Made by a program: the position numbers and the translations under genes. From Parathalassolituus penaei (lineage in GTDB: Bacteria; Pseudomonadota; Gammaproteobacteria; Pseudomonadales; Oceanobacteraceae), in assembly GCF_026626885.1 (NCBI RefSeq), contig NZ_JAPNOA010000009.1, forward strand, positions 290 to 64,289: DNA of 64,000 nt. The letters run 5' to 3'. The notes beneath the pieces are model-generated. The model was not told the DNA's origin. It saw only the letters and a program-made list of their open reading frames with translations, and did not search any database. Positions 1-9,196 of this stretch are shown here, in pieces. Numbering within the stretch: position 1 is the first letter of the stretch; each line of letters starts with the position of its first letter.

Positions 1-106
1 AGAAGGTACAAGCTCAATGGCAGTTATATGCCATGGTACACAATATTGAGAAACTGATACCTCAGATCAGGTGATCAAAGGAAATATCAGGATAAGGAGG
101 TCAAAT

Positions 107-184
107 ATGCAGTTGTATCGTGAATTATCCATTTTCGGTTGTTTCGATTGTTTCGATTTTTTTGAGCGAAGCTGTGGTTGCTGA
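107..184 (+). CDS. Short Cys-rich ORF (25 codons)
   Basis: An ATG preceded by a full AAGGAGG ribosome-binding site (94-100, 6-nt spacing) opens a 25-residue frame reading MQLYRELSIFGCFDCFDFFE then RSCGC. It has four cysteines and the repeated pattern FGCFDCFDFF. I do not recognise it. It could be a leader peptide for the pentapeptide-repeat gene 100 bp downstream, a small secreted or toxic peptide, or chance. The support is the ribosome-binding site and its place in an AT-rich island; no homology is claimed. Confidence 0.35.
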   Translation: MQLYRELSIFGCFDCFDFFERSCGC

Positions 185-283
185 TTTTCAATGGCTTTGG
201 GATATGAAGGAAATATCCGCTCCGAAAATAGTTTTTCTACAGTCTCGTTAGCCGCAATAGAGTTCTATGCACCAAGGAGAAAC

Positions 284-1012
284 ATGACTAGAAATTCAAA
301 TCCTCTTCGCTATAGCTATATATCGAAAGATGCATCAAAAGCAAATTTTCAAAATAAAAACTTTAATAAAACAGAGAGTTACAATTCCAAGTTCATTGAA
401 ACCAAGTTTGTTAACACTTCATTCGTAGGATCCAAGTTTAAATTTTGCAATATGAGTCAGGCCATATTTGATGACTGCTTAATTCAAGGGGCTTTGTTCA
501 GGAAATGCATCTTGTCTGGAGCTCGATTTAATCGCTGCATCATTATTTCAACTCAGTTTGATCGTACGAAACTGAGGGGTTGCGTGATAGAAAATTCAAT
601 AGTTTTGTCTTCACCACTCGGAGATGGATTTAGTAAAAACAATCTAATTTCGACTGAGGTCATTCAAGGTTATTATCCAGAGACCGGGTTTAGTGAAGAG
701 CTTTTGCATCGTGCTGAGTTATTGAGAAACAATCAGTTTATTAACAGATCATCCGTATTGCACCGCAAGAAAGGCAGGCTAAATACTATTTCCTTAAAGT
801 GGCTCGCTGATGAATTCGGCGAGTCATTTTTAATACAAAACCTTCCGTTATTGGAAAGCCTTGTTGTTAAGGATTTCCATACTTTGAGCTACCTAAAAGT
901 GATATTGCATAAGCTAAGCCTTAGTGATAGTGTTGTTCAACCCGGCCCACTACAGCATAGAAAATACCTACGTGAGCATGCAGAGACTTGTCTACGGACC
1001 GACGCGGGTTGA
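284..1012 (+). CDS. Pentapeptide-repeat-like protein
   Basis: The N-terminal half (residues about 15-115) has quasi-repeats with an aromatic or Leu every five residues (NFQNKNFNKT, SKFIETKFVNTSFVGSKF, ALFRKCILSGARF), the pattern of a pentapeptide-repeat right-handed beta-helix. The C-terminal half is helical and unrecognised. The start at 284 is chosen because AAGGAG lies 6 nt upstream; a longer frame opens at 191 without a good site. Members of this fold act as scaffolds, effectors or topoisomerase-protecting proteins; nothing here decides which. Its AT-rich codon use differs sharply from the rest of the window and suggests transfer. The stop lies 38 nt before the next start. Confidence 0.6.
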   Translation: MTRNSNPLRYSYISKDASKANFQNKNFNKTESYNSKFIETKFVNTSFVGSKFKFCNMSQAIFDDCLIQGALFRKCILSGARFNRCIIISTQFDRTKLRGCVIENSIVLSSPLGDGFSKNNLISTEVIQGYYPETGFSEELLHRAELLRNNQFINRSSVLHRKKGRLNTISLKWLADEFGESFLIQNLPLLESLVVKDFHTLSYLKVILHKLSLSDSVVQPGPLQHRKYLREHAETCLRTDAG

Positions 1013-1050
1013 ACGTCAATGCGCTTATAATGTTTGTGGAGGTGATGCCT

Positions 1051-1266
1051 ATGGTGTTGGATTTTATGACAGTTGCAGCATTTGTTTTACTTTGTGCCTA
1101 TAAACTTGGACTAACTCTCCTTTCTATGTCTGCTAGTGTGGTTGCCAGCCCAAAATATAGTAAATTCCTGCAAGAATCGGCTAACAAGTCAAAGCACTCG
1201 GACTTGATAAAGCTGTCACCTTTTTTGTTCCAAAAAATCCGCCAACTTCACCAAGCCGGTGTTTGA
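1051..1266 (+). CDS. Small membrane protein, hypothetical
   Basis: A 71-residue protein with one hydrophobic segment (about residues 4-28, VLDFMTVAAFVLLCAYKLGL) followed by a basic, polar tail (SKYS, NKSKHSDLIK). The start is placed at 1051 because GGAGG at 1038-1042 lies 8 nt upstream; the frame is open further upstream to 988, which would overlap the pentapeptide-repeat gene. Closeness and shared AT-rich composition suggest co-transcription with that gene. No family is recognised; a single-pass partner of the preceding protein is a guess. Confidence 0.45.
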   Translation: MVLDFMTVAAFVLLCAYKLGLTLLSMSASVVASPKYSKFLQESANKSKHSDLIKLSPFLFQKIRQLHQAGV

Positions 1267-1341
1267 GGCGTTGAAGCTGTAGAAAAACCCCACTCAACCG
1301 CCTCTCTGCGGTAAAATCCTTGGCAGCCGCGAGGGCGCGAT

Positions 1342-1515
1342 ATGCCAAGGCACAAACATTACGATTACAACCAGACTTCGATGGCGCTGATCAATTTTGA
1401 AGAACAAATTCAGCTAGGTACATTCGAGTATGCCCTGCATCACTTGATATCAGATCGGCTGGATTTACCCCCTCTCGATGACTCGTACTGCAATGATGGC
1501 AAGTCCGGTGGGTGA
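1342..1515 (+). pseudogene. IS1182-type transposase N-terminal remnant
   Basis: The frame begins MPRHKHYDYNQTSMALINFE and continues into QIQLGTFEYALHHLISDRLDL, which resembles the N-terminus of IS1182-family transposases (pattern: tyrosine-rich start, then a GTFE-hxLID segment). It stops after 57 codons where a full transposase has over 400, so it is a 5' remnant. The sequence at 1285-1340 just upstream may be the left end of the element. The remnant runs into the repeat cluster beginning near 1530. Recognition is from memory of the family, without alignment. Confidence 0.6.
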
Positions 1516-1540
1516 TCTTGCCCCGCTTTAACAGCCCGAC

Positions 1541-1598
1541 CAGGGACAAGGACCCCAAGAGGGCATGCAGCCCGGCAAATTAACAAGCCGAGTGTAAA
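1541..1598 (+). repeat. Stub of R element (3' end only)
   Basis: This segment repeats the last part of the R element (GGACAAGG, CCCCAAGAGGGCA, GGCAAATTAACAAGCCGAG), directly followed by the short hairpin repeat at 1603. The same two pieces recur in the same order at 1868-1960, so the stub and its tail are a truncated duplicate of the neighbouring complete copy. Confidence 0.75.
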
Positions 1599-1602
1599 AA
1601 CC

Positions 1603-1636
1603 GCTGCATTCCAACGCAGGAGCATTGGAACGAGAT
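1603..1636 (+). repeat. Short hairpin repeat GCATTCCAACGC/TTGGAACGAG
   Basis: A palindromic repeat in which CATTCCAA pairs imperfectly with TTGGAA, ending in CGAGA. A nearly identical copy lies at 1925-1960 and a variant with covarying arms (TTCCCACG / CGTGGGAA) at 28366-28400. All three follow an R copy or R stub. Confidence 0.65.
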
Positions 1637-1654
1637 AAAAATTTATCCATCCAC

Positions 1655-1914
1655 ACCGAGTTCACCCAGCGTAGCTGGCTACAGAATGCCCATCTGGGCG
1701 AGCCGGTATGAGCCGCAACGGCCGACCCGGCCGGGGCATGGATGCCCCGCCAGCTCAGTTGGCACAGGGATGTGCCATCTGAGCGGGGTCGAATAGCCGT
1801 TGTCGGTGAATACCGGAGATACGAGCCCAGTCGGGCAAAAGCAGGGGGAGGCCCGCCCGGCCGGGGGACAAGGTCCCCCAAGAGGGCATGCAGCCTGGCA
1901 AATTAACAAGCCGA
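1655..1914 (+). repeat. R element copy, complete
   Basis: One of eight complete copies of the structured repeat. Hairpins in order: CCAGC-GTA-GCTGG, GCCCA/TGGGC, a long closing stem to GCCGTTG...ATACCGG, GGGGCA/TGCCCC, inner stem GCTCAG/CTGAGC capped by GGCACA/TGTGCC, and GGGGGAC/GTCCCCC near the 3' end. In this copy the outer stem reads CCGGTAT/ATACCGG, a better match than in other copies. It lies between an island of plus-strand genes and the 3' end of the minus-strand dehydrogenase. Confidence 0.85.
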
Positions 1915-1924
1915 GTGTAAAAAC

Positions 1925-1960
1925 CGCTGCATTCCAACGCAGGAGCGTTGGAACGAGATA
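1925..1960 (+). repeat. Short hairpin repeat, second copy
   Basis: Almost identical to the copy at 1603-1636, with one A-to-G change in GGAGC(A/G)TTGG. It is followed by degenerate heptamer units (GACGCCA-GACGCCG) that run towards the stop codon of the dehydrogenase. Confidence 0.65.
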
Positions 1961-2010
1961 GACGCCAGACGCCGGACTCAGATCCGATCGCGGATCGCCA
2001 GGCCAATCAT

Positions 2011-2934
2011 TCAGCTCGCCAGCAGGCGATCTATATTGGCCGCTGTCAGCTCAATAATCCGCTGCCGCGCCTGCGGAGAAATCCAGGCATTGTGCGGTGT
2101 CACCATCAAATTCAGCCCCTGCCCAAGGGCATCCAGCAGTGCATGCCCCTGCACCGGCGGCTCTTCCGGCAACACATCCACCGCCAGGCCACCCAGACGA
2201 CCATCACGCAGCGCCTGCAGGCAGGCCACTTCATCGATAATGCCGCCACGGGCGCAGTTCACCACCAGACAGCCAGGGCGAATCTGTTGCAGGCGTTCGG
2301 CATTGAGCAAATGACGGGTATCGGCGTTCAGCGGACAGTGAAAACTCAGCACATCCGCATGGGGCAGCAACTGATCCAGGGTTGGGCGGTCATCCTGCTC
2401 GGCACCCGGCCGGGCACAGAAACTGACTTCCATACCAAAGGCGCTGGCCAGTTTTGCCACGGCACTGCCCAATACTCCGGACCCTACCATCACCAGACGT
2501 TTGCCCAGCAACTCGGTGGTGGAATGATTAAGCAAACAGAAAAACGGGCTTTGTTGCCAGGCACCGTGCTGAAGATCGTGCTGATAAGCAGGCAGCCGCG
2601 CGGCCAATGCCAGCATCAACATCAAGGTATGCTGGGCCACCGAGGCGGTGCCGTAGTTCAGCACATTCATAACCGGCAGCCCCAGTGCGCGGGCGGCATC
2701 CATATCAACGTTATTGGTGCCGGTCGCCAGAATCAGAATGCCTCGGCGATTCACCATCACCTGTGCTGGTATTTTCACCTTGTTGGTAATGATCAGGTCA
2801 GCATCACCAAGATGCTCATCCAGCTGCTCCGGGCTGGTGGTGCCATACACCCGCAGCTCACTGACGCGGCTGCGAATGGGCTCCAGATCAATGCCATCGC
2901 CCATGGTGTCGAGATCCAGCAAAACCGCTTTCAT
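2011..2934 (-). CDS. D-2-hydroxyacid dehydrogenase (glycerate dehydrogenase type)
   Basis: An NAD(P)-dependent cytoplasmic oxidoreductase of 307 residues that interconverts 2-oxoacids and D-2-hydroxyacids; closest in feel to hydroxypyruvate reductase/glycerate dehydrogenase (TGTNNVDMDAAR, NYGTASVAQHT). Seen: Rossmann motif GSGVLG at residues 151-156, catalytic Arg229 in NCARGG, Glu257/258 in VLPEEPP and His281 in TPHNAW, so the catalytic triad is intact. The start at 2934 is preceded by AAGGA; the frame is open 15 codons further upstream. It is monocistronic, with an R element beyond its 3' end and AT-rich sequence before its 5' end. The exact substrate is not decidable. Confidence 0.85.
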   Translation of the reverse strand: MKAVLLDLDTMGDGIDLEPIRSRVSELRVYGTTSPEQLDEHLGDADLIITNKVKIPAQVMVNRRGILILATGTNNVDMDAARALGLPVMNVLNYGTASVAQHTLMLMLALAARLPAYQHDLQHGAWQQSPFFCLLNHSTTELLGKRLVMVGSGVLGSAVAKLASAFGMEVSFCARPGAEQDDRPTLDQLLPHADVLSFHCPLNADTRHLLNAERLQQIRPGCLVVNCARGGIIDEVACLQALRDGRLGGLAVDVLPEEPPVQGHALLDALGQGLNLMVTPHNAWISPQARQRIIELTAANIDRLLAS

Positions 2935-3175
2935 GCCTGTATTCCTTGCCAATAAAAACGCCATGATAGCGCCCGGCACGGGCTGAATGGAAATCGAAAG
3001 AAAGGATAAAAAGGCAATAAAGACAAGTTAAAACTTTATAGAAAAAGATTTAAATAATCACTCTAATCATTTGATAAAAAACAAAAACTGGATTTATTTA
3101 AACCCGATCAGTTAAGGGATTCTCAACACTGAGGACATCATGATCATCTCCAGCCAAAGCCTGATCATCGATTGC

Positions 3176-3428
3176 TGAATTTGCCCAGCGCAGCTGGCTG
3201 CACCATGCCCATCTGGGCGAGCCGGGATTCACCGCAATGGCCGACCCGGCCGGGGCATGGATGCCCCGCCAGCTCAGTTGGCACAGGGATGTGCCATCTG
3301 AGCGGGGTCGAATAGCCATTGTCGGGGAATTCCGGAGAAACGAGCCCAGTCGGGCAAAAGCAGGGGGAGGCCCGCCCGGCCGGGGGACAAGGTCCCCCAG
3401 GAGGGCAAACAACCTGGCCAATTAACAA
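3176..3428 (+). repeat. R element copy, complete
   Basis: A complete copy with inner stem GCTCAG/CTGAGC. It carries a diagnostic compensatory change in the long closing stem: CGCAATGGC on the left with GCCATTG on the right, where other copies have CGCAACGGC with GCCGTTG. It lies downstream of rraA and upstream of the dehydrogenase gene. Confidence 0.85.
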
Positions 3429-3518
3429 TCGCTGCAGATCGAGCGACTGCTACTTAACCGATCAACATCAGGGCATAAGCCGTTTTTTGTTCAGAGCAGT
3501 CAATGCGTCAACACGCAA

Positions 3519-4013
3519 TCACTCTTCTGGCATTTCCAGAGCCTGAGGAGACACGATGATGCCGTTGTTGTCGGCATAAACGTAGTGACCTGGCTTGAAC
3601 ACCACACCACCGAATTTCACATCCACGTTGATATCACCGATACCACGCTTGTCGGTTTTCAGCGGGTTGGTACCCAGCGCCTGTACACCCAGTTCGGTTT
3701 CCATGATCACGTCAACGTCACGAATGCAGCCGTAAACGATGATGCCTTCCCAGCCGTTTTTCTCGGCTTTTTCAGCCAGCATGTCACCCAGCAGGGCGTG
3801 GCGCATGGAGCCGCCGCCATCAACCACCATCACTTTGCCAGTACCGTTGGTGTCCACCAGCTCTTTGACCTTGGAGTTGTCTTCGTGGCACTTCACGGTA
3901 ACGATTTCACCACCGAAAGAGTCGATACCGCCGTAGTTGCTGAACATAGGTTCAACCACTTGCACCAGCTCCGGGTAGGCATCACAAAGATCAGGGGTAA
4001 CGTATTTGGTCAT
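3519..4013 (-). CDS. rraA: Ribonuclease E activity regulator RraA
   Basis: A 164-residue protein that aligns by eye with E. coli RraA throughout: [46 protein letters not shown] (about 63-71), [23 protein letters not shown] and [10 protein letters not shown]. RraA trimers bind RNase E and inhibit its activity, changing mRNA turnover; the fold is also found in aldolases of the HMG/CHA family. The start at 4013 gives the family length; upstream codons to 4079 lack support. An R element lies beyond its 3' end. Confidence 0.93.
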   Translation of the reverse strand: MTKYVTPDLCDAYPELVQVVEPMFSNYGGIDSFGGEIVTVKCHEDNSKVKELVDTNGTGKVMVVDGGGSMRHALLGDMLAEKAEKNGWEGIIVYGCIRDVDVIMETELGVQALGTNPLKTDKRGIGDINVDVKFGGVVFKPGHYVYADNNGIIVSPQALEMPEE

Positions 4014-4142
4014 GGTTTTTGGCCTTTTATGTGAGTTTGGGGCGGTTATAAAACATCTGGTCAGACCACACCACCCCACTTTAGACCAGCATGCCCCCTG
4101 CTTTGGCCAGTCAGGCCATTCGGGGGCAACGCCGACGTACGC

Positions 4143-5258
4143 TCAGTCGGCAAATTCCGTGACGATCTGACAGGCTTTTAACCACACCAGCAGACGTGGC
4201 CAGATTTCCTGCTGGGCAACATCACCGTTCACCAGCGCGTTGCTGTCGAGGTCAGAACCAAACACCAGATGCTCACGCAAGGCTGAGGCGGCGCTACCCG
4301 CTTCAGAATCCATAACGGGCAACTCCGCTGCGTCCTCGACGTCGTCGGTGCCATTCTCCGCTTCCGCCATGTTCTCTTCGGCAGCATCGGCAGTAACACT
4401 CGGGCCCGCGGCATCACTGGCGAGGCTGCCATACAGATCAAAGAAACGCTGGCAGGCGTCGGCCGGAGCCAACTCGTCAGCGGCACCGGAAATCATCAGC
4501 AGCGGCAAACGAGCAGAACGCCAGCCTGGCAGCAACAGGCGTTTTTGCTCACGCAGCTGCCATTTGCCGAACAGGCCCTGACGACGCAGGTATTCGTTGA
4601 CCACACCCACCGGTTCGTTTTCCGGGCCTTTGCCGGCTTTTTCGCCGTCAATTTCGCCTTTGATTTTCATCATGGTACGCAGACTGACGCCACTGAGTGG
4701 CAGCCACATAAACCACTGACGTTTGAGCACCTGGGTGCCAAACAACACGGTGCCCGCGCAGTTATCAGGGGTCAGCAGACTGGCGGCCACCGCCGTTGCC
4801 AGCGCCAGACCACCCAGCGAATGCCCCAGCCACAGCGGTTTACGACCGGTCTGCTCCTGCACAAATGCGTTCACTGCCGGAATGTCGTAACAGGCGCATG
4901 CCTCGGCAGTGTTCTGCTGGTATTCCTTGTTGCGTGGTGAATAACCATGGCCACGCATTTCCATCAGCCAGACATCAAATCCCTGATCAACCAGCCAACC
5001 GGCCAGCCCCTCGCCTTGCAAACCCAACCACTGATTCCGGTTCTGGAAGGCACCGTGCACCAGCACTAGCGGTTGACGGGAACCCGGTGCAGGCTGGGCC
5101 TGACCAAATCCCGGACTCAGGTGCGAAACCGCAATCTGCACCGTCTTGTCACGGTCAGTATTGTGTTTGACGAGGTAAATATCGTCCGCGTATTGCCCCA
5201 GACTTTCGGCACGGGCCAACGTAACGGGAAACAGCTCACTGCTGCTTTTCATGAACAA
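4143..5258 (-). CDS. Alpha/beta-hydrolase with acidic insertion
   Basis: A 371-residue hydrolase. The oxyanion motif VLVHGAF lies at 66-72, MEMRGHGYS at about 99-107, and the nucleophile elbow GHSLGG at 145-150 (Ser147). The Asp of SGAADELAPAD (about 260) and a His near residue 330 could complete the triad. Between them, residues about 279-325 form an Ala/Glu/Asp-rich insertion (AEENMAEAENGTDDVEDAAE) that looks disordered. There is no signal peptide, so it is probably cytoplasmic. The resemblance is to lipase/lysophospholipase-like hydrolases; the substrate is unknown. It is transcribed with the same polarity as rraA, 129 bp away. Confidence 0.75.
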   Translation of the reverse strand: MFMKSSSELFPVTLARAESLGQYADDIYLVKHNTDRDKTVQIAVSHLSPGFGQAQPAPGSRQPLVLVHGAFQNRNQWLGLQGEGLAGWLVDQGFDVWLMEMRGHGYSPRNKEYQQNTAEACACYDIPAVNAFVQEQTGRKPLWLGHSLGGLALATAVAASLLTPDNCAGTVLFGTQVLKRQWFMWLPLSGVSLRTMMKIKGEIDGEKAGKGPENEPVGVVNEYLRRQGLFGKWQLREQKRLLLPGWRSARLPLLMISGAADELAPADACQRFFDLYGSLASDAAGPSVTADAAEENMAEAENGTDDVEDAAELPVMDSEAGSAASALREHLVFGSDLDSNALVNGDVAQQEIWPRLLVWLKACQIVTEFAD

Positions 5259-5396
5259 CGACTCCAGGCCAAAAACCGGCCTTTATATTCTCTCGGGGTT
5301 TTTCAGATGCTGGACACAGGGTGTAAGCAGAGCCTGTGCAATAGACAAGTCAGTCCAGTGATGACGACATGTGAACTGGCGCGCAGTGTACAAGAA

Positions 5397-5429
5397 GATA
5401 CCCGGCGGGGGGCAGCCCCCGCCGGTATC
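5397..5429 (-). terminator. Strong GC hairpin after ppsA
   Basis: GATACC-GGCGGGGG pairs with CCCCCGCC-GGTATC around a 4-nt loop, 15 nt after the ppsA stop on the minus strand. It is followed by CTTCTTGT, so the T-tract is poor. It acts as a terminator or an mRNA 3'-end stabiliser. Confidence 0.55.
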
Positions 5430-5443
5430 AGGATGACAGTTTT

Positions 5444-7813
5444 TTAGTGGGCTTTGTCAGCGAGGAAGAACCAGGTATCCATCACCGAATCCGGGTTGAG
5501 GGAGACGCTGTCGATGCCGTGTTCCATCAGCCAACGGGCGAAGTCTGGATGGTCCGATGGGCCCTGGCCACAGATACCAATGTACTTGCCCTGCTTCTTG
5601 CACGCCTGAATAGCGTTCTCCAGCAGGATCTTGATCGCCGGGTTACGCTCGTCAAACAGGTGGGCAATGATGCCGGAATCACGGTCCAGGCCCAGGGTCA
5701 GCTGGGTCAGGTCGTTGGAACCAACCGAGAAACCATCAAAGAACTCGAGGAACTGGTCGGCCAGAATGGCGTTGGCTGGCAGCTCACACATCATGATCAG
5801 GCGCAGGCCATTTTTGCCACGTTCCAGACCATTTTCCTTGAGCAGACCAATCACCTGCTCCGCTTCGCCGAGGGTACGCACAAACGGCACCATGATCTCG
5901 ACGTTGGTGAAGCCCATTTCATCACGCACCTTGCGCATGGCACGGCATTCCAGCTCGAAGCAGTCGCGGAAGTTCTTGGAGATGTAACGGGAGGCACCGC
6001 GGAAACCCAGCATCGGGTTTTCTTCTTCCGGCTCGTACAAACGGCCGCCAATCAGGTTGGCGTATTCGTTGGATTTGAAGTCGGACAGACGGGTAATCAC
6101 GCGTTTTGGCCAGAACGCCGCCGCCAGCGTGGCGATGCCTTCCACCAGTTTTTCCACGTAGAAATCCACCGGACCAGCGTAACCGGCAATACGGCGTTCG
6201 ATGGTAGGTTTCAGCTCTTCTGGCAGATGATCAAAGTTCAGCAGGGCTTTTGGATGCACACCGATCATACGGTTGATCACAAACTCCAGACGGGCAAGGC
6301 CCACACCTTCGTTCGGCAGCGCCTGGAAGTCGAAGGCACGATCCGGGTTGCCAACGTTCATCATGATCTTGAACGGCAGATCCGGCATGGAATCAACGCT
6401 GTTGGTGCGAATATCAAAGTCGAGCGCACCTTCGTAGACGTAACCGGTATCCCCTTCCGCACAGGACACGGTCACTTCCTGACCATCCTTGAGGGTTTCG
6501 GTCGCGTCTTCACAACCAACCACCGCCGGAATACCCAGTTCGCGCGCAATAATTGCGGCGTGACAGGTACGACCACCACGGTTGGTCACAATCGCGGCGG
6601 AACGCTTCATCACCGGTTCCCAGTCCGGGTCGGTCATATCCGCTACCAGCACGTCGCCTTCCTGCACCTGATCCATCTGGTCGATGTCGTGCACGATACG
6701 AACACGGCCCTTGCCAATGCGGTGGCCAATACTGCGGCCTTCGGCCAGCACTGTACCGGTTTCCTTCAGCAGGTAACGCTCCATAACGGTTTTGGAGGCA
6801 CGGCTTTTTACGGTTTCCGGACGCGCTTGTACGATGTAAAGCTTGCCGTCGTCACCGTCTTTGGCCCATTCGATATCCATCGGACGGCCATAGTGTTCTT
6901 CGATGATCAGCGCCTGACGCGCCAGGTGCGCCACTTCGTCATCGGTAATGGAAAATTTCAGGCGATCGGCACGATCCACGCGCTGGGTTTCGACCGAACG
7001 GCCCACGGCGGCCGATTCGGAGTACACCATCTTGATGGCTTTGGCACCGAGGTTACGACGCAGAATCGCCGGGCGATCGGCGCGCAGGTTGTTCTTGTGA
7101 ACGTAGAATTCATCCGGGTTTACAGCACCCTGAACCACGGTTTCACCCAGACCGTAAGAGGCGGTAACAAACACCACCTGATCAAAACCGGACTCGGTAT
7201 CAATACTGAACATCACACCGCTGGAGGCAGTTTCACTGCGCACCATACGCTGTACACCAGCGGACAGTGCAATTTTGCTGTGATCAAAACCCTGATGCAC
7301 ACGGTAGGCAATGGCACGATCGTTAAACAGGGACGCGAACACATCACGAATGGCGTGCAGAACGTTTTCGATGCCAACAATATTCAGGTGGGTTTCCTGC
7401 TGACCCGCAAAGGAAGCATCCGGCAGGTCTTCTGCGGTGGCCGAAGAGCGCACGGCTACGGCCATACGTTCATTGCCTTCCTGCAGGCGCGCAAAGGCTT
7501 CGCGAACCGCGGCTTCCAGCGCTGGCGGCAGTGGTGCATCCAGAATCCAGCGACGAATGGCGCTACCGGTATCGGCCAGCAACCGCACGTCATCAACATC
7601 CAGGCCTTCGAGTACATCGTTAATACGTTCGGCCAGTCCTTCGTGGGACAGGAATTCACGATAAGCATCGGCTGTGGTGGCGAAACCGCCGGGCACAGTG
7701 ACTCCGGTGCTGGCCAGGTGGCTGATCATTTCGCCGAGAGAGGCATTCTTGCCGCCAACGCGTTCTACGTCAGCCATCCCGACCTGATCAAACCAAAGTA
7801 CATAGTCAGTCAA
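5444..7813 (-). CDS. ppsA: Phosphoenolpyruvate synthase
   Basis: A 789-residue enzyme converting pyruvate, ATP and water to PEP, AMP and phosphate for gluconeogenesis. The N-terminal ATP-grasp domain starts with [11 protein letters not shown] (20-30) and [20 protein letters not shown]. The phosphohistidine swivel has [15 protein letters not shown], with His418 as phosphocarrier and Thr416 as the site targeted by PpsR. The C-terminal PEP/pyruvate barrel includes [12 protein letters not shown]-like [10 protein letters not shown] and the catalytic-Cys motif [11 protein letters not shown]. Length matches E. coli PpsA (792). It is divergent from ppsR, the usual arrangement. Confidence 0.97.
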   Translation of the reverse strand: MTDYVLWFDQVGMADVERVGGKNASLGEMISHLASTGVTVPGGFATTADAYREFLSHEGLAERINDVLEGLDVDDVRLLADTGSAIRRWILDAPLPPALEAAVREAFARLQEGNERMAVAVRSSATAEDLPDASFAGQQETHLNIVGIENVLHAIRDVFASLFNDRAIAYRVHQGFDHSKIALSAGVQRMVRSETASSGVMFSIDTESGFDQVVFVTASYGLGETVVQGAVNPDEFYVHKNNLRADRPAILRRNLGAKAIKMVYSESAAVGRSVETQRVDRADRLKFSITDDEVAHLARQALIIEEHYGRPMDIEWAKDGDDGKLYIVQARPETVKSRASKTVMERYLLKETGTVLAEGRSIGHRIGKGRVRIVHDIDQMDQVQEGDVLVADMTDPDWEPVMKRSAAIVTNRGGRTCHAAIIARELGIPAVVGCEDATETLKDGQEVTVSCAEGDTGYVYEGALDFDIRTNSVDSMPDLPFKIMMNVGNPDRAFDFQALPNEGVGLARLEFVINRMIGVHPKALLNFDHLPEELKPTIERRIAGYAGPVDFYVEKLVEGIATLAAAFWPKRVITRLSDFKSNEYANLIGGRLYEPEEENPMLGFRGASRYISKNFRDCFELECRAMRKVRDEMGFTNVEIMVPFVRTLGEAEQVIGLLKENGLERGKNGLRLIMMCELPANAILADQFLEFFDGFSVGSNDLTQLTLGLDRDSGIIAHLFDERNPAIKILLENAIQACKKQGKYIGICGQGPSDHPDFARWLMEHGIDSVSLNPDSVMDTWFFLADKAH

Positions 7814-8014
7814 TGTTGTTCTCCTGTACCATCACTCGTTCTGTTATTTGCCGCAATTTCGGCCAGCAGGTGAAAAAGTCCAACCCGGACTAACCTGAAA
7901 CTGGCTGCGGACTGAATCCGCCCGATCGCTCTGAGGGGGCCCGTAATACCGGCGCCCGGTATGTCCCGGACCAGGCGCGGCGTAATACTAAGTGCAGGTT
8001 TACCAAATTTCCAT

Positions 8015-8830
8015 ATGAAGCGATACGCCTACTTTATCTCTGATGGCACCGGCATCACGGCTGAAATGCTGGGGAACAGCCTGCTTGCCCAGTTCGAATC
8101 CATTGAGTTTGAGCGGGTCACCTACCCGTACGTCGACTCGGCAGAGAAAGCCCGCAAGGTGGTGGAAGAAATAAACCGCAACTCAGCCGATGAAGCGGTA
8201 GCGATTATTTTCGACACCATCATCAATAAAAGTATTCGCGCTATTATGGACGACGCAATCGGTTTGAAAATTGACATTTTCGGGGCATTTCTCGATCCAA
8301 TGGAAAAAGCCCTGAGGGTGGAATCGTCCTACAGCGTGGGTAAATCCCACTCTGCCAAGGATACCGGCTACCTGAATCGTATCGAATCCATCAACTTTGC
8401 CCTCGCCAACGACGACGGCGGGCGTAATCGTCACTATAAAGAAGCGGATGTGATTCTGGTGGGCGTATCGCGCTGCGGTAAAACCCCGACCTGCCTGTAT
8501 CTGGCGATGCAGTTTGGGATCAAAGCGGCCAACTATCCGCTGACCGAAGACGATATGGAAAGCATGAACCTGCCCGCCGCACTGGCACCGTATCGCAAGA
8601 AACTGTTCGGCCTCACCATCGACCCCGACCGCCTCGCCGCCATTCGCAACGAACGCCGCGCCAACAGCCGGTATGCGTCATTGAAGCAGTGTTACCACGA
8701 AGTTGATGAAGTTGAGCAGCTGTACCAGCGCGAACAGATCCCGTTTATCAGCACCACCGACCGCTCAATCGAAGAAATCTCAACCCGCATCATGGCCGAA
8801 ACCGGCCTGCACCGCCGAATGCGTTCCTGA
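8015..8830 (+). CDS. ppsR: PEP synthase regulatory protein (kinase/pyrophosphorylase)
   Basis: A 271-residue DUF299-family bifunctional enzyme. It phosphorylates the regulatory Thr next to the catalytic His of PpsA using ADP, and removes it by phosphorolysis, so switching gluconeogenesis off and on. Seen: N-terminal [15 protein letters not shown], and the P-loop-like [10 protein letters not shown] at 150-159 that is diagnostic of the family, followed by [18 protein letters not shown]. The start at 8015 gives the family N-terminus; upstream codons to 7961 are unsupported. The shared 200-bp region with ppsA should hold both promoters. A heptamer array begins 15 nt after its stop. Confidence 0.95.
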   Translation: MKRYAYFISDGTGITAEMLGNSLLAQFESIEFERVTYPYVDSAEKARKVVEEINRNSADEAVAIIFDTIINKSIRAIMDDAIGLKIDIFGAFLDPMEKALRVESSYSVGKSHSAKDTGYLNRIESINFALANDDGGRNRHYKEADVILVGVSRCGKTPTCLYLAMQFGIKAANYPLTEDDMESMNLPAALAPYRKKLFGLTIDPDRLAAIRNERRANSRYASLKQCYHEVDEVEQLYQREQIPFISTTDRSIEEISTRIMAETGLHRRMRS

Positions 8831-8844
8831 GCAGGCCGCCTGAT

Positions 8845-8879
8845 GTCGGGCGTCGGGCGTCGGGCGTCGGGCGTCGGGC
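8845..8879 (+). repeat. Heptamer array, GTCGGGC x5
   Basis: Five perfect GTCGGGC units begin 15 nt after the ppsR stop and end in the same CGATTTTT sequence as the larger array at 9197. The array opens the first of two tandem repeat modules (8845-9595). Confidence 0.9.
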
Positions 8880-8889
8880 GCGATTTTTT

Positions 8890-8907
8890 GTGGGCATAAA
8901 TGCCCAC
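8890..8907 (+). repeat. GTGGGCAT/ATGCCCAC hairpin repeat
   Basis: A perfect palindrome GTGGGCAT-AA-ATGCCCAC followed by C(C/G)CTACAACAGAG. An identical hairpin with the same flanks lies at 9290-9307, so it belongs to the duplicated module. Its position after the ppsR gene would also let it serve as a transcript 3' end. Confidence 0.65.
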
Positions 8908-8929
8908 CCTACAACAGAGCATCTATTTA

Positions 8930-9190
8930 CATCGATTTAACCCACCGAAGGTGGCCGCCCAATGCCCATCTGGGCGAGCCGGGATTCACCGCAACGGCCG
9001 ACCCGGCCGGGGCATGGATGCCCCGCCAGACCCGTTGGCACAGGGATGTGCCATCGGGTCGGGGTCGAAAAGCCGTTGTCGGGGAAGACAGGGTAAACGA
9101 GCCCAGTCGGGCAAAAGCAGGGGGAGGCCCGCCCGGCCGGGGGACAAGGTCCCCCAAGAGGGCAAGCAGCCTGGCCAATTAACAAGCCGA
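8930..9190 (+). repeat. R element copy, complete
   Basis: A complete copy with first hairpin CCACC-GAA-GGTGG, in place of the more common CCAGC/GCTGG, and inner stem GACCCG/CGGGTC. Its 3' end (CAATTAACAAGCCGAG) is only 6 nt from the following heptamer array. It is the left half of a direct duplication of about 400 bp. Confidence 0.88.
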
Positions 9191-9196
9191 GCTGGC

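Noticed and set aside
1948-2955. 335-codon open frame antisense to the dehydrogenase
   Set aside because: Shadow frame; the minus-strand dehydrogenase has an intact catalytic triad and NAD motif.
5447-7873. 808-codon open frame on the plus strand across ppsA
   Set aside because: It is the antisense shadow of ppsA. The minus-strand protein has all PEP synthase motifs and the plus-strand translation has no recognisable domain; high GC keeps opposite frames open.
8987-9080. tRNA or tmRNA gene in the branched part of R
   Set aside because: The branching is cloverleaf-like, but there is no T-loop GTTCGA context, anticodon arm or CCA-type end.
8930-9190. Protein-coding reading of R elements (open frames of 60-140 codons in most copies)
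   Set aside because: Frames differ between copies, contain the heptamer array as peptide repeats in any phase, and lack ribosome-binding sites; base changes preserve pairing, not codons.
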